Of a stretch of 64,000 bases of DNA, positions 17,607 through 28,422 are shown in pieces. A program made the position numbers and the translations under genes. The stretch's first letter is position 1. Each line of letters begins with the position of its first letter. Under the pieces are notes generated by a model. That model was given only the letters and a program-made list of their open reading frames with translations. It did no database searches and was not told the DNA's origin. The stretch is from positions 55,434 through 119,433 of the forward strand of contig NZ_JAKIKR010000008.1 in the NCBI RefSeq assembly GCF_023284025.1. Reading direction: 5' to 3'. Origin of the DNA: Shewanella abyssi. GTDB taxonomy: Bacteria; Pseudomonadota; Gammaproteobacteria; Enterobacterales; Shewanellaceae.

Positions 17607-19931
17607 ATGCAGATCCGTTATTTTCTGGCCTTGAGCCTGCTTCCCCAATTAGTCTTGGCAAATGACGCCGATACTGTAACTGTTGAAAGTTCGCAGTGTA
17701 TTATAGAGCCTCCTGTTAAGCCGTATATTCCTCTGTATGATTTAGATAATCCTGCAGATCTTGAACGTATTTCCATTATTTCTGACCGCTCTGAAGCGCA
17801 AATGGGCAAACAAGCCAAATTCAATGGTGATGTTAGCTTCAGTCAAGGGGGAAGAAACATCTCCGCAGATGAAGCAATACTGGATCAAGAAGCTGAAGAA
17901 TTAACCGCCAACGGTAACCTAGTATTTCAAGATGAACTCTTTACCGTCACTGCCGATTCACTAGTGGCAAAAATGCGTAGCAATAGCGCAACCTTACTCG
18001 GCGCCAAGTATTGGCTTCATGGCCAACAGATCCATGGCGATGCCAATGAATTAGAGATCACCAAAGATAACAATTTATTGCTGTCAAAAACCAATTTTAC
18101 TACCTGCCCACCAGACTCACCCTCATGGTTGTTAGAAGCGGATAGAATAAAAATTGATAGCAAAGAAGAGTGGGGAGAAATTTGGGATGCCAAACTAATC
18201 ATTGGCGGCGTTCCCATTATGTATATCCCTTATATGACCATTCCAGTCTCGGATAAACGTAAATCTGGATTTTTATTCCCCTCCTTTAGTACCAGTACCA
18301 CTAATGGTGTTGAAGTAGCGACACCCTATTATTGGAATATTGCTCCAGAGTTCGATCTCACGTTTACCCCGAACTATATGTCTGCTCGCGGTCTATACAC
18401 TAAAACCGAATTTAGATATCTCGCCGGCGACAAACAACAAGGTCAATTGAACTTTGAATTTCTGCCCGACGATGACAAATTAGCTAATAGCCCTAACCGT
18501 TACCTTTACCATTGGGAACATAATGGTGCGATCGGCAAAAACTGGCGCGTATTGGCCAACTATACCGACGTGTCAGACAACAACTATTTCAACGACCTTA
18601 ATTCAGATGTGCAGCGCGCTACCGATAATCAATTAACTCGTATCGGTGAAATTAGTTATTTTGAAGAAAACTGGGACATTAGTGGTCGCGTACAAGACAT
18701 CAAGGTACTTGGAGAGGAGGAGAAACCTTACCAAGTGATGCCGCAGTTCACCTTTAATTACCGAGCACCTGAATATTGGAACGGCTTTGATGTTAACTTG
18801 ATGAGCGAAGTCACCAATTTCTCCCATCAAGACAGTGAATACTCTACCGCTACACGTGTACATATTGAACCCAGTATCTCTTATCCAATTCATGGTCCAG
18901 CAGGCTCATTAACCAGTGAAGTCAAACTACTGCAAACCAACTATTGGCAAGATGACAACTCCGGTCTATCTAACTCGACACTTGATGACACCGTTAGTAG
19001 AACCTTGCCGCAAGTGCGAATTCACGGCCAGATCAATTTTGAGCGTTTCACCGACTACTTCGATACTAACTACCGTCAAACATTGGAACCGCAATTCCAA
19101 TACCTTTATGTTGGATATGAAGATCAATCTAACATCGGTATTTACGATACCGCTCAATTACAAGACGACTATAACGGACTGTTTCGTGATCGCCGCTTTT
19201 CAGGCTTAGATCGCATAGCGGACGCCAATCAGTTCACGTTAGGTTTAACGACCAAGTTATTTGATGAGCAGAATAAGGAAATATTCAAGTTTAGCTTGGG
19301 ACAAATAATGTACTTGGAAGACAGCCGTGTTGGCCTTAATGACGTTAATGGCAGTTCAGATACCTTTGTCCAAGAGAACACCTCTAACTCGGCGCTTGCA
19401 GCAGAACTAAGTACCCAGCTTTATGCTGATTGGTTCTTAAGTGGCTCGATTCAATACGATGTTAAAGAGAGCGAAAATAAGAAGAGCGAGCTCACCGTTG
19501 ATTACCGCCCAGGCAAGAATAAACTGCTGCAAGCAAGTTATCGATACGTTCCTGATCTGCTCAATACTAATACCAACGAATCAGTTGATATCAAACAAGT
19601 TGGCTTTAGAGGTGCATGGCCAATTAGTGACAGCTTATATCTCGTTGGGAACTGGTATTATGACCTCAATGAAAGTCGTAGCGTCGAAACCTATACAGGA
19701 TTTCAATATGAATCATGTTGCTGGGCACTACGTTTGAGTTATCATTACCGCATTAAGACCAATTACATTGACGAAGACAACCCAGTCAATGATACTCGAG
19801 AACTATTTGAAAGCGGCGTTTACCTGAATTTTGTAATCAAAGGTTTAGGCGGTTCGGGTCCTTTAGGGGTCTCAGATATGCTTGATGACGGTCTATTTAA
19901 CTATCGAAAACCGCTTTATTTAAAGAACTAA
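17607..19931 (+). CDS. lptD: LPS-assembly protein LptD
   Basis: LptD with LptE inserts lipopolysaccharide into the outer leaflet of the outer membrane. The 774 residues fit the family. A Sec signal peptide (cleavage near residue 18) is followed by the periplasmic LptA-like jellyroll (about 55-195, with NGDVSFSQGGRNISADEA) and then the large beta-barrel with many aromatic girdle residues. The four Cys that form the two activating disulfides are present: C31, one near 167 (FTTCPPD), and the adjacent pair near 703 (ESCCWALRL). It begins the lptD-surA-pdxA-rsmA run, as in E. coli. Confidence 0.97.
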   Translation: MQIRYFLALSLLPQLVLANDADTVTVESSQCIIEPPVKPYIPLYDLDNPADLERISIISDRSEAQMGKQAKFNGDVSFSQGGRNISADEAILDQEAEELTANGNLVFQDELFTVTADSLVAKMRSNSATLLGAKYWLHGQQIHGDANELEITKDNNLLLSKTNFTTCPPDSPSWLLEADRIKIDSKEEWGEIWDAKLIIGGVPIMYIPYMTIPVSDKRKSGFLFPSFSTSTTNGVEVATPYYWNIAPEFDLTFTPNYMSARGLYTKTEFRYLAGDKQQGQLNFEFLPDDDKLANSPNRYLYHWEHNGAIGKNWRVLANYTDVSDNNYFNDLNSDVQRATDNQLTRIGEISYFEENWDISGRVQDIKVLGEEEKPYQVMPQFTFNYRAPEYWNGFDVNLMSEVTNFSHQDSEYSTATRVHIEPSISYPIHGPAGSLTSEVKLLQTNYWQDDNSGLSNSTLDDTVSRTLPQVRIHGQINFERFTDYFDTNYRQTLEPQFQYLYVGYEDQSNIGIYDTAQLQDDYNGLFRDRRFSGLDRIADANQFTLGLTTKLFDEQNKEIFKFSLGQIMYLEDSRVGLNDVNGSSDTFVQENTSNSALAAELSTQLYADWFLSGSIQYDVKESENKKSELTVDYRPGKNKLLQASYRYVPDLLNTNTNESVDIKQVGFRGAWPISDSLYLVGNWYYDLNESRSVETYTGFQYESCCWALRLSYHYRIKTNYIDEDNPVNDTRELFESGVYLNFVIKGLGGSGPLGVSDMLDDGLFNYRKPLYLKN

Positions 19932-20056
19932 ATTAACAAAATCAGCTAAAATGCTGAACCTAGCTGAAGACAAGCAGTCAAAGCAGGACAAAAGAATCAT
20001 TAACACGCTATGAAAATAGCGTAAATGACACTCATAAATGCCAAGGATTTTTGTGG

Positions 20057-21361
20057 ATGAAACGCTGTAATCGATTGATTTTTGCTTTACTAACATTAGC
20101 AATGAGCCAAATTGCTCACGCTGCGGTTGAACCATTAGACCGAGTCACAGTGCAAATAAATGAAGGTATCATTTTAGAAAGTGAAGTGGTAGGCATGGTC
20201 GCAACCATTAAAGCCAATGCTGCCACAGCAGGGCAAAAGCTACCATCAGATAATGCATTGCGAACACAGGTTATTGAACGTCTTATTTTAACGCGCTTAC
20301 AGATGCAGATGGCCGATCGCATTGGCTTGAATATTGGTGATCTTCAGTTAGATCAGACCATTGAAAACATTGCCAAAGAACAAAATATAACTGTCGAACA
20401 GATGAAAACGCAGATCGAACTTGATGGTACCTCCTTTGCACAATATCGTGAGCAGCTACGTGAAGAAGTGACTCTGGGTGAAATCCAACGTATTCAAGTT
20501 CAACGACGCATCCAAGTTTCTCCGCAAGAGATCAACAATCTGGTCAACTTGATAAACGAGCAAGGCTTGAAAGATGTTGAATTCCAGATTGGCCACATTC
20601 TGATCGACGTCGCCAGTGATGCAACCAGCGCTCAGCTTGAAGCCTCAAGTAAAAGAGCCGATATAGTATTAAAACGCCTAAACGATGGTGATGACTTTAG
20701 AAGTATCGCCATTGCAGCCTCTGCCGGCCCCAAAGCACTTGAAGGTGGTATTTGGGATTATATGAACATCAACGAAATGCCAACACTTTTTGCTGAAGTG
20801 GTTAGCGACGCCAAGATTGGTGATATCATAGGTCCAATCAAAAGTGGCGCAGGCCTGCACATCCTAAAAGTCATGGATGCACGAGGCTTGCAAACCCAAG
20901 AGGTTGAAGAGGTTAAATCACGCCACATACTATTAAAGCCGTCTCCTATTCTTTCAGAAGAGCGAGCCAAAAGTATGATGGACAGATTCTTAGCGCAAAT
21001 CCGCTCTGGTGAAGCTAAGTTTGAAGATTTGGCGCGCCAATATTCAGAAGACCCAGGTTCTGCAGTCAAAGGCGGTGATTTGGGCTGGGCAGATCCTAAC
21101 GTCTGGGTCCCTGCATTTAAACAAACATTGAACACCCTCAATGAGGGTGAGATAAGTGAGCCATTCCGTTCAACTCACGGCTGGCACATTGTTCAACTTG
21201 AAGGGAAGCGCACGACCGATGCAACCGATAAATTTAATACCAACCGAGCTCATCAGTTGATATATCGTCGTAAATTTAACGAAGAGTTACAGAACTGGTT
21301 AGATGAAATGCGCACTGAGGCATTTATCGATATTTTCGAGCCGGAACCGAATCGAGGTTAA
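20057..21361 (+). CDS. surA: periplasmic chaperone and peptidyl-prolyl isomerase SurA
   Basis: SurA escorts outer-membrane proteins, including LptD, across the periplasm. The ATG at 20057 has AAGGA nine bases upstream and gives a standard signal peptide ([18 protein letters not shown], cleaved after AHA). The N-terminal SurA domain (about 25-165) holds [15 protein letters not shown] sequence. Two parvulin domains follow, at about 175-275 ([16 protein letters not shown]) and 285-385 ([29 protein letters not shown]). A C-terminal helix completes the chaperone core. It is 434 residues (E. coli 428) and has its own gap of about 125 bases after lptD. Confidence 0.96.
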   Translation: MKRCNRLIFALLTLAMSQIAHAAVEPLDRVTVQINEGIILESEVVGMVATIKANAATAGQKLPSDNALRTQVIERLILTRLQMQMADRIGLNIGDLQLDQTIENIAKEQNITVEQMKTQIELDGTSFAQYREQLREEVTLGEIQRIQVQRRIQVSPQEINNLVNLINEQGLKDVEFQIGHILIDVASDATSAQLEASSKRADIVLKRLNDGDDFRSIAIAASAGPKALEGGIWDYMNINEMPTLFAEVVSDAKIGDIIGPIKSGAGLHILKVMDARGLQTQEVEEVKSRHILLKPSPILSEERAKSMMDRFLAQIRSGEAKFEDLARQYSEDPGSAVKGGDLGWADPNVWVPAFKQTLNTLNEGEISEPFRSTHGWHIVQLEGKRTTDATDKFNTNRAHQLIYRRKFNEELQNWLDEMRTEAFIDIFEPEPNRG

Positions 21362-21366
21362 TCATA

Positions 21367-22350
21367 TTGTCGACTAAACGAATCGCTATCACGCCGGGTG
21401 AACCGGCGGGTATAGGCCCCGATTTAGTAATACAACTAGCTCAGCAGGCTTGGCCTGCTGAGTTAGTTGTTTGTGCTGATCCGCAACTATTACAATCTCG
21501 AGCCAAAAAGTTAGGGTTAGCAGTTCAACTGCGACCATACCAGCCAAACCAAGCAGCTAAAGCTCAAGAAGCGGGTACGCTCACCATTGTTCCTTTTACT
21601 TTGGAGAGCGAAGCGGTATGTGGCAAACTCGATGAGCAAAACAGTCACTATGTTATCGATACACTGCGTTTTGCTGGTGAGAAGAACATGGTGGGTGAGT
21701 TTGATGCTGTGGTGACTGGCCCTGTGCATAAAGGGATCATTAATCAAGCTGGGATCCCATTCAGTGGTCATACTGAGTTTTTTGCCAATCAGGCAAATTG
21801 CCAAGATGTGGTCATGATGCTTGCCGCTCCTGGATTACAGGTCGCACTTGTCACGACACATATTCCACTGGCGTATGTAGCAAAGGCAATCACTCGCGAC
21901 CGATTGCATCAGATAGTAAAAATTCTCCATAAAGATCTTGTGGAAAAATTTGCTATCCCAGCGCCGAAGATCTATGTCTGTGGCCTAAACCCCCATGCGG
22001 GCGAAGACGGGCATTTAGGTAGAGAAGAGATCGATATCATCATACCTGCTCTTGAGGAATTAAGAGCGTTAGGTATGAATATCGTTGGTCCACTGCCTGC
22101 AGATACACTGTTTCAACCCAAATACTTAGAAGATGCTGATGTGGTGCTCGCCATGTACCACGATCAAGGCCTTCCAGTACTAAAAGCTAGAGGTTTTGGC
22201 AGTTCAGTCAATATTACTCTAGGATTACCCTACATAAGAACATCGGTCGACCACGGTACGGCCTTAGAACTTGCAGGCACTGGTTCTGCTGATATTGGTA
22301 GTTTTGTCTGTGCATTGAATAGAGCCATTGATTTGGCTGCAAAGAATTAG
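21367..22350 (+). CDS. pdxA: 4-hydroxythreonine-4-phosphate dehydrogenase
   Basis: PdxA oxidises 4-phosphohydroxythreonine in pyridoxal phosphate synthesis. The 327 residues (E. coli 329) show [13 protein letters not shown] at the N-terminus, [11 protein letters not shown] with a substrate Lys, SGHTEFFA with a metal-ligand His, [14 protein letters not shown], and [11 protein letters not shown] with another metal His. It starts at TTG 21367, five bases after surA; no in-frame ATG or GTG precedes the conserved [11 protein letters not shown]. The rare start and tight spacing suggest translational coupling to surA. Confidence 0.96.
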   Translation: MSTKRIAITPGEPAGIGPDLVIQLAQQAWPAELVVCADPQLLQSRAKKLGLAVQLRPYQPNQAAKAQEAGTLTIVPFTLESEAVCGKLDEQNSHYVIDTLRFAGEKNMVGEFDAVVTGPVHKGIINQAGIPFSGHTEFFANQANCQDVVMMLAAPGLQVALVTTHIPLAYVAKAITRDRLHQIVKILHKDLVEKFAIPAPKIYVCGLNPHAGEDGHLGREEIDIIIPALEELRALGMNIVGPLPADTLFQPKYLEDADVVLAMYHDQGLPVLKARGFGSSVNITLGLPYIRTSVDHGTALELAGTGSADIGSFVCALNRAIDLAAKN

Positions 22351-22365
22351 TGAAAAAGTTAACCC

Positions 22366-23172
22366 ATGAGTAATAAAGTACATTTAGGCCATACGGCTAG
22401 AAAACGCTTCGGTCAGAACTTCTTGACCGATCAGAATGTGATCAATCGAATCGTCGGTGCTATTTCGCCAGATAACGATCACGTTATGGTTGAAATCGGC
22501 CCCGGCTTAGCAGCGCTGACTGAGCCCGTTGCTAGCGGTATCGACAAGTTAACCGTCGTCGAGTTAGACAAAGATTTAGTTGAGCGTCTAAAAAAACATC
22601 CGACGCTGAAAGACAAGCTTGAGATCCACCAAGGTGATGCGCTTGATTTTGATTTTAAACAATTAGTACGTGAAGATATGCAGATGAAAGTGTTTGGTAA
22701 TCTGCCATATAACATCTCTACGCCGCTGATGTTTCATCTATTTGAGTTTGCACAGTACATCGAAAATATGCACTTCATGCTCCAAAAAGAAGTGGTGTTG
22801 AGATTGTCAGCAAGCCCAGGGACTAAAGCCTACGGCCGCCTTACCGTGATGGCACAATATCATTGCCAAATCATGCCAGTGTTGGAAGTTCCACCAGAGT
22901 CTTTTACTCCAGCACCAAAAGTAGACTCGGCGGTAGTACGGTTAGTGCCTTTTAAAACCAAACCTTTCCCTTGTAAAGATGTGGAAATGTTAAGGCATTT
23001 AACAACAACTGCATTTAATATGCGCCGTAAGACATTGAGGAATAACCTCAAACACATGATAAGCGATGATGAGTTCTCGCAGCTTAATATCGACCCCACA
23101 TTGCGACCAGAACAAATAAGTGTCGAGCAATATGTTGCCATGGCAAACTTGTACATCGACAAGCAAGCTTAA
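22366..23172 (+). CDS. rsmA: 16S rRNA dimethyladenosine transferase
   Basis: RsmA (KsgA) dimethylates A1518 and A1519 of 16S rRNA late in 30S assembly. The 268 residues carry the family motifs: [14 protein letters not shown] (about 14-27), the SAM loop [11 protein letters not shown] (about 43-53), VVELDKDL, and the catalytic [12 protein letters not shown] (about 111-122). The C-terminal domain has [13 protein letters not shown]. It is 15 bases after pdxA. The hairpin terminator after it means apaG is not simply part of the same transcript. Confidence 0.97.
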   Translation: MSNKVHLGHTARKRFGQNFLTDQNVINRIVGAISPDNDHVMVEIGPGLAALTEPVASGIDKLTVVELDKDLVERLKKHPTLKDKLEIHQGDALDFDFKQLVREDMQMKVFGNLPYNISTPLMFHLFEFAQYIENMHFMLQKEVVLRLSASPGTKAYGRLTVMAQYHCQIMPVLEVPPESFTPAPKVDSAVVRLVPFKTKPFPCKDVEMLRHLTTTAFNMRRKTLRNNLKHMISDDEFSQLNIDPTLRPEQISVEQYVAMANLYIDKQA

Positions 23173-23198
23173 AGCACCATAATGGCTTAAACATTTGG

Positions 23199-23227
23199 AA
23201 AGGGCATTAATTTGCCCTTTTTTATTT
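23199..23227 (+). terminator. terminator between rsmA and apaG
   Basis: The stem AAAGGGCA / TGCCCTTT has a TTAATT loop and the tail TTTATTTT. It overlaps the upstream end of the longest possible apaG frame, which argues for the later apaG start. Confidence 0.8.
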
Positions 23228-23319
23228 TCTGCGATTCAAAGCACATTTTCTATCTATTCCGTACCAGTGCCATTATTATAATGTTAACTCATGCTAGATA
23301 TTCATACTTAAGGCTAAAC

Positions 23320-23700
23320 ATGACCCAAAGTACGACATCCATAAAAGTTGAAGTTAAAACGGAATATATTGAAGCCCAGTCAACTCCAGATGAAGAGAAG
23401 TTTCTATTCAGTTATACCATCACCATTATTAATCTGGGCGACCAAGATGTGACGTTAAAAAGCCGCCATTGGTGCATCACCGATGCTAATGGACGTAAGA
23501 GCGAAGTCCAAGGCGCTGGCGTCGTTGGTGAAACGCCAACGATAAAGCCAAACACTGCGTATCAATATACCAGCGGTACCGTTTTAGAAACCCCATTTGG
23601 CGTAATGGAAGGTAGCTACACCATGCAAAAAAGCAATGGTGAAGAGTTTAAAGCGCCTATATCAGCATTCAGTCTTGCCGTTCCAGGCTTGCTTCATTAA
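23320..23700 (+). CDS. apaG: ApaG protein
   Basis: A 126-residue immunoglobulin-like (DUF525) beta-sandwich protein, linked in enterobacteria to Co2+/Mg2+ phenotypes through its neighbour apaH. IKVEVKTEYIEAQSTPDEEKF starts the domain; core motifs are FSYTITIINLG, LKSRHWCITDANG, VQGAGVVGETPTI and YTSGTVLETPFGVMEGSYTM. The ATG at 23320 has AAGG seven bases upstream and matches the family N-terminus; an earlier in-frame start at 23212 lies inside the rsmA terminator and was rejected. It precedes apaH by 15 bases. Confidence 0.95.
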   Translation: MTQSTTSIKVEVKTEYIEAQSTPDEEKFLFSYTITIINLGDQDVTLKSRHWCITDANGRKSEVQGAGVVGETPTIKPNTAYQYTSGTVLETPFGVMEGSYTMQKSNGEEFKAPISAFSLAVPGLLH

Positions 23701-23715
23701 AGGTTATATCGTTAC

Positions 23716-24540
23716 ATGGCGAATTATTTTGTAGGGGACATTCAAGGTTGTTTCCATGAGCTGAAATTAGTACTGAGTAAAGTGGCATTTAACCCTTCAA
23801 CAGATTGTCTCTGGGCCGTCGGAGACTTAGTCGCCCGTGGCGATGGTTCGCTGCAAACCCTACAATATTTTAAGTCATTAGAAGGCTCGGCCAAGGTGGT
23901 ACTCGGCAACCACGATCTGCACTTACTTGCTGTCCACGGAAAATTAAAGCGCGTTAACCCCAAAGACCATTTAACCGAGCTGTTAACCTCTACAGATATT
24001 GGAGTATTAGTGGATTGGTTACGTCTTCAGCCACTTTATCAAGAATATCCTGAGCAGAATATTCTAATGACCCATGCGGGTATTCCACCACAGTGGGATC
24101 TGAAAATACTAAGACATCAAGCGGATATTGTCGCAGACGCACTGCAACAACCCGATTACTTAAGCGCTTTGATTGCAAAAATGTACACTAATTCAGTTGA
24201 TAAATGGCGTGATGATTTAACTGAACTTGAGAAAAAAATCTATACCATTAATGCGCTTACACGCATGCGTTATTTATACCCCGACGGTCGTCTAGACTTT
24301 GATTGCAAATTACCGATAGAACAATGTGATAATCCGCAATTGTCTCCTTGGTACATCCATAACGCCCTACTTCGTCCGGAACACACTCTCGTTTTTGGCC
24401 ATTGGGCTGCCATTATGGGCGAAGTTAACTCCCCAGCACTACATGCGCTCGACACTGGCTGCTGTTGGGGAGAACATCTAACACTATGGCACCTAGAGTC
24501 AGACCAAAAAATCACTCAAAATAAGTTAAAAAAGAGTTAA
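23716..24540 (+). CDS. apaH: symmetrical bis(5'-nucleosyl)-tetraphosphatase
   Basis: ApaH hydrolyses Ap4A to two ADP, and in E. coli also removes Np4 caps from RNA. The 274 residues (E. coli 280) show the calcineurin-type metal motifs GDIQGC (about 7-12), GDLVARGDGS (about 35-44), GNHDLHLL (about 63-70) and MTHAGIPPQW, and the family ending FGHWAAIMG...LDTGCCWG. It is in an operon with apaG. Confidence 0.96.
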   Translation: MANYFVGDIQGCFHELKLVLSKVAFNPSTDCLWAVGDLVARGDGSLQTLQYFKSLEGSAKVVLGNHDLHLLAVHGKLKRVNPKDHLTELLTSTDIGVLVDWLRLQPLYQEYPEQNILMTHAGIPPQWDLKILRHQADIVADALQQPDYLSALIAKMYTNSVDKWRDDLTELEKKIYTINALTRMRYLYPDGRLDFDCKLPIEQCDNPQLSPWYIHNALLRPEHTLVFGHWAAIMGEVNSPALHALDTGCCWGEHLTLWHLESDQKITQNKLKKS

Positions 24541-24634
24541 ACTAAGCGCGCACTCGGTCGATATAACATAACAGCGTGCCTTCCAATGTGATGTCGCCAT
24601 CTGGAATAATAATATAATAATAAACGGAGCTTCT

Positions 24635-26656
24635 ATGAAATTAAATGTTGCCACTAGAGTGATTGGAGGGTTCACAGTTGTCACCTTCCTGCTCGTCGTA
24701 TTGGGCGCTGCATCATGGTTTACCTATAGTAAGCTAAAAACCAGTACAACATTATTACAAGAGCTTAGTCTTCCAGCTTTGGAGTCAAGTAACCTTCTAT
24801 CTAAAACCCTCTCCCAGCAAGAAAAGCTGTTAATGATGGCCTACCATAGTGCAGATAGCAAAGCGGTTCCTGCAATCAAGTCGAAATTTCAATCGGCCAG
24901 TAAAACCTTCAGCAGGGAGCTAAGCCAGCTGACGACTTTGGTCAATGACAGAAGTGATTTCAGCCAAGTCATCAGAAAGCTAAAAAGTGGTTATAGTAAG
25001 TTTGAAAATGAAAGCCAAAGCATGATCGCCGCCCATGAAAATGCATTGTTAACGCAAGCCATGATTAACACTAAATACGATGACGCTGAAATGGCGGTAG
25101 ATGATAGCGCTTCGCTTTTACTTGATCTTATCGATTTGGAGCTAAGTGAAGATCTCATCGATCAAGAGATAGCGGCCACAGCAGCGGCACTAGATTCTAG
25201 CTTAAGCAGTATTGTGAGTACCAGCTTTGACTTAATTGGCACCACTAACAGATTAAAATTCAATACCATCTCTAAAGAACTTGATTACATCGTCAGTGAT
25301 ACCAAAAGTAGACTGCAATATGTCACTAATCATTGGGATGGTGTTGTTGAAGCGGCGCTCATTGATGAGATTAATCTTGAAGCTGCAAAAGTATTTACAC
25401 TGATTAACGGCAGTAACTCGTTAATTGGCTTAAAGGCTAAAGAGATCGATCTCAATAACAAAGCGTCTCTCCTACTCAACTCTGTCGAGAAGGAAGCTAA
25501 TAACGTCAACAAACAGATGGCAAGCCTCACCTCAACAATAGAGTCTATCTCCAAAGAAGTCAGTGAAAACGCAATAAAAGATATCGATAATGCCAGCATA
25601 CAAACACTGATCCTGGTACTCATTGCCATTGTGGTGGCCATTGTGGTCAGTATCGCTGTTGTTCGACCTCTTACCCGTTCATTGGATAAAATTAATCACG
25701 CCCTAAATGTGCTGGCATCAGGTGATTTAACCCATAAGCTTGATGATACAGGCCATGATGAATTTGCTAAATTGTCAGCCAACTGCAACAAACTCGTCGA
25801 CAGCTTACGTGTCCTAATTCAAGGGATACTTAACCGCTCTGACCAACTTGCTGCGGCAGCAGAAGAAACATCAGCCATTACCGCCCAAACAACGGTCGGT
25901 ATCCAAGAGCAGAAGAGTCAGGTGGATCAAGTCGCTACGGCAACCACTCAGCTAAGCTCTAGTGCGCAGCAGGTGACAGCGAGCGCAGATGAAGCCTTAA
26001 GCCAGATAAAAGCGGCTGATGATGAAAGCCGACATATGCGTCTTATCGCTGATGAAAATAAGAGCACAATACTGGCACTCGCTGATGAAGTATCAAAAGC
26101 AGGGGTGGTGATTAACAAGGTTCATGCCGATAGTGCTTCCATTGGCTCGATATTGGATGTGATTAGGGCTATTGCAGAACAAACCAACTTACTCGCGCTC
26201 AATGCTGCCATTGAAGCTGCGCGAGCCGGAGAGCAGGGGCGAGGCTTCGCCGTCGTCGCTGATGAAGTGCGCAGTCTAGCGTCTAGAACCCAAGATTCAA
26301 CTCAAGAGATCCAGCAGATGATTGAAGTGCTGCAACAAGGAACTCAAGAGGCTGTTGCTGTCATGGAGCTAGGACGTTTACAAGCAAACTCCTGTGTTGA
26401 AAAAACCGAACAAGCAAATATTGCGCTTGAAAGCATTAGTGATGCAGTGCATCGTGCCCACGATTCAGGAACCCATATTGCACACGCAGCACAAGAACAA
26501 AACTTGGTCAGCCAGCAAGTTTCAGAAAAACTTGAACACATAGCTGCAATCTCAGAAGAGACCTCAACGGGTGCAGATCAAACCGCACAGTCTAGCCATC
26601 AAGTTGCACAGCTTGCAGAAGAGCTGCAAGCTTCGGTGAAAGAGTTTAAGGTTTAA
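24635..26656 (+). CDS. methyl-accepting chemotaxis protein
   Basis: A 673-residue receptor feeding CheA/CheW. It has a first membrane helix at about 8-31, a long helical periplasmic sensor (about 32-320), a second helix at about 321-345, a HAMP domain (about 346-400) and a cytoplasmic coiled-coil signalling domain. The hairpin tip (about 507-550, with [20 protein letters not shown]) is well conserved. Glu/Gln-rich heptads on both sides (for example [12 protein letters not shown]) look like methylation sites. The long sensor is of four-helix or bimodular type, ligand unknown. It stands alone with its own terminator. Confidence 0.93.
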   Translation: MKLNVATRVIGGFTVVTFLLVVLGAASWFTYSKLKTSTTLLQELSLPALESSNLLSKTLSQQEKLLMMAYHSADSKAVPAIKSKFQSASKTFSRELSQLTTLVNDRSDFSQVIRKLKSGYSKFENESQSMIAAHENALLTQAMINTKYDDAEMAVDDSASLLLDLIDLELSEDLIDQEIAATAAALDSSLSSIVSTSFDLIGTTNRLKFNTISKELDYIVSDTKSRLQYVTNHWDGVVEAALIDEINLEAAKVFTLINGSNSLIGLKAKEIDLNNKASLLLNSVEKEANNVNKQMASLTSTIESISKEVSENAIKDIDNASIQTLILVLIAIVVAIVVSIAVVRPLTRSLDKINHALNVLASGDLTHKLDDTGHDEFAKLSANCNKLVDSLRVLIQGILNRSDQLAAAAEETSAITAQTTVGIQEQKSQVDQVATATTQLSSSAQQVTASADEALSQIKAADDESRHMRLIADENKSTILALADEVSKAGVVINKVHADSASIGSILDVIRAIAEQTNLLALNAAIEAARAGEQGRGFAVVADEVRSLASRTQDSTQEIQQMIEVLQQGTQEAVAVMELGRLQANSCVEKTEQANIALESISDAVHRAHDSGTHIAHAAQEQNLVSQQVSEKLEHIAAISEETSTGADQTAQSSHQVAQLAEELQASVKEFKV

Positions 26657-26681
26657 GTTTAGGTTTAATAGCTTTAACAAT

Positions 26682-26718
26682 AGAAAGGAGAACTGCTTTG
26701 CAGCTCTCCTTTCTTTTT
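26682..26718 (+). terminator. terminator of the chemotaxis receptor gene
   Basis: The long stem AGAAAGGAGAACTG / CAGCTCTCCTTTCT has one mismatch, a 5-base loop and a TTTTT tail. Confidence 0.85.
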
Positions 26719-26889
26719 GCACTATTGTCTTAAATGGTGAACAAATACTTCCCCTGGCGTTCATAACATCAACAAATATCTTTTTTGAGGGAAGCATTGA
26801 AGTAAGTCAGCACCATTGGCTTAGATACCCTAATATAAATCGCTACGATTTAAATTAAGCAATCGTTATTAGTGCTAGATGAGAGATAT

Positions 26890-26912
26890 AAAAAAACCGG
26901 GAAAACCCGGCT
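26890..26912 (-). terminator. terminator of the first DUF3718 gene
   Basis: On the minus strand GCCGGG-TTTT-CCCGG is followed by seven Ts, about 35 bases past the stop codon. Confidence 0.85.
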
Positions 26913-26945
26913 CTTTAAAATTTGATAGTGAATCAAGAGGTAAAA

Positions 26946-27341
26946 TTAACCGCCAGCTAAACGGTCATTAATCGCTATCGTGATTTCACTCGCCGAATGG
27001 CCATTACTTGCAGCCCATGCGGCAACGGTGAGACCATCACTTTCAGTTTTTCCTAGATGAGATGCTGGCAGCCTCTTAGCAACAAAGGTACCTACTGCAT
27101 TGGCACCATTCTTCATGGCAAACCTCAGTAAACTATCACCATTGCAAGAAACACCATTATATATATTACGTAATTTAACCCGGCTTTCTTTTAGCTTCTT
27201 ACGCAAACGGTTTTTATCATCACTGGCCACATAGTTACAAATATTGGCAGCTAATTGATCTTGATTCGCTAATGTTGGGGTTGGTATTGATATTGAAGAT
27301 GCCACAATCAGTGCAGCGATGCTCATGGATAGCAAGCGCAT
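26946..27341 (-). CDS. DUF3718 secreted protein (copy 1)
   Basis: A 131-residue protein with a Sec signal peptide (MRLLSMSIAALIVASSISI, cleavage near TLA). The domain has two conserved Cys (NICNYVAS and GVSCNGDSLLRFA) that probably pair, and a basic helix DKNRLRKKLKE. The pattern AIC...A.DD...K.L...I....V.CNG..L..FA matches DUF3718 as I remember it, common in Shewanella and Vibrio. A paralogue lies at 56542-56886. The C-terminal extension here (GKTESDGLTVAAWAASNGH) is not in that copy. Function unknown; periplasmic. Confidence 0.75.
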   Translation of the reverse strand: MRLLSMSIAALIVASSISIPTPTLANQDQLAANICNYVASDDKNRLRKKLKESRVKLRNIYNGVSCNGDSLLRFAMKNGANAVGTFVAKRLPASHLGKTESDGLTVAAWAASNGHSASEITIAINDRLAGG

Positions 27342-27448
27342 CAGACACTCCTTATTCTTTTAGTTTTTATTTATTATTATTAAAAAAGCACTTATTAATA
27401 TATATGCTTTTTTATCATCGTTACAGGGTACTAAACAACCCGTCTAAC

Positions 27449-27931
27449 TTAACATTTTCTACCCATTTTGATAAAGCAATATTCCAGTTGCTTGTCACTT
27501 ATTGCTACATCACGCGACATTTCTAGCCAAGTACCATCATCCCACTGGGGGAAATAGGTATCACCTTCAACTTCTAATGAAATTTCAGTCAAATATAAAA
27601 TATCTGCTACGGATAGCAAACTAGCATAAAGCTGCCCTCCTCCCATGATAATCAGCTCTTCACAGTCGCCTGCGGCGAGCTTGGCATCTTCAAAACTAGT
27701 GACTGTTGTTACGCCCTCTATAACAAGGTCAGCTTGACGGCTAATCACAATATTATGCCGCCCCGGCAGTGGACGGCCAATTGATTCATAGGTCTTTCGT
27801 CCCATCACCACCGGCTTACCTAAAGTGATGGCCTTAAAATGGCGTAGATCTTCAGGCAGGTGCCATGGCATTTTGTTGTCTTTACCAATTACGCGGTTAT
27901 TCGCCATAGCGGCAATCATAGCAATTTTCAA
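27449..27931 (-). CDS. folA: dihydrofolate reductase
   Basis: FolA reduces dihydrofolate to THF with NADPH. The 160 residues match E. coli (159). MIAAMANNRVIGKDNKMPWHLPEDL holds the Met20 loop and the active-site Asp/Trp region; VVMGRKTYESIGRPLPGR and IIMGGGQLYASLL are the NADPH-binding motifs, and LYLTEI follows. I take TTG 27931 as start because AAGGA lies five bases upstream; ATG 27919 would have no ribosome site at normal distance. It is the last gene of the minus-strand group that starts with rplU. Confidence 0.95.
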   Translation of the reverse strand: MKIAMIAAMANNRVIGKDNKMPWHLPEDLRHFKAITLGKPVVMGRKTYESIGRPLPGRHNIVISRQADLVIEGVTTVTSFEDAKLAAGDCEELIIMGGGQLYASLLSVADILYLTEISLEVEGDTYFPQWDDGTWLEMSRDVAISDKQLEYCFIKMGRKC

Positions 27932-27951
27932 AATAGTTCCTTTTAATTTTG

Positions 27952-28422
27952 TTAGATGACTGGACGCGAGCGAAAATAAAGCAGGCCTGGCATAGCAAGA
28001 CCCACTGAAAGTGCGCCGAGAATAAATACAGTTTTGAGACCATTACTGATGACTTCAGATGTGAGCTCTGGACTAACATGAGACTGTGCCGTTAACTGAA
28101 CTAATGCTATTACAGTATTAAACGCATACGTACCAGGGATCATCGGGATGATTGCTGCAACCGCATACATCAAAGGCGGTGCGAGGTGACGTTTAGCAAA
28201 GCCAATGGTCACTATGCCCACTAGCGCAGCAGCCAAGAATGTAGCCCATTCGATTGGCAAACCTAAGCTTAACCACAAGGTACGACTACCATGGCCCATC
28301 GCTCCCGCTAAAGCACAATAAGGCAAGAAACGACGGGGTACATTAAACACCATAGCAAACCCAACCGCAGGAATAGCAGAAAAAACAGCATCGTTTAGCA
28401 TGGCTAAAATAAGCGATATCAT
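27952..28422 (-). CDS. ThrE-type threonine/serine exporter, small subunit (YjjB/DUF3815)
   Basis: A 156-residue membrane protein with four to five hydrophobic segments, including GFAMVFNVPRRFLPYCALAG and IPMIPGTYAFNT, which are signatures of the C-terminal half of ThrE. In Corynebacterium ThrE is one polypeptide; here, as in E. coli yjjPB, the halves are separate genes with a 4-base overlap, the larger subunit upstream. The role inferred is export of small amino acids or organic acids such as succinate. folA follows after 20 bases. Confidence 0.87.
   Translation of the reverse strand: MISLILAMLNDAVFSAIPAVGFAMVFNVPRRFLPYCALAGAMGHGSRTLWLSLGLPIEWATFLAAALVGIVTIGFAKRHLAPPLMYAVAAIIPMIPGTYAFNTVIALVQLTAQSHVSPELTSEVISNGLKTVFILGALSVGLAMPGLLYFRSRPVI

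Noticed and set aside
17445..17648. Upstream extension of amgK
   Set aside because: It would overlap the lptD start on the other strand and adds residues unlike the kinase family; TTG 17444 fits better.
23212..23319. Upstream extension of apaG
   Set aside because: It begins inside the rsmA terminator; the ATG at 23320 has a ribosome site and the family N-terminus.
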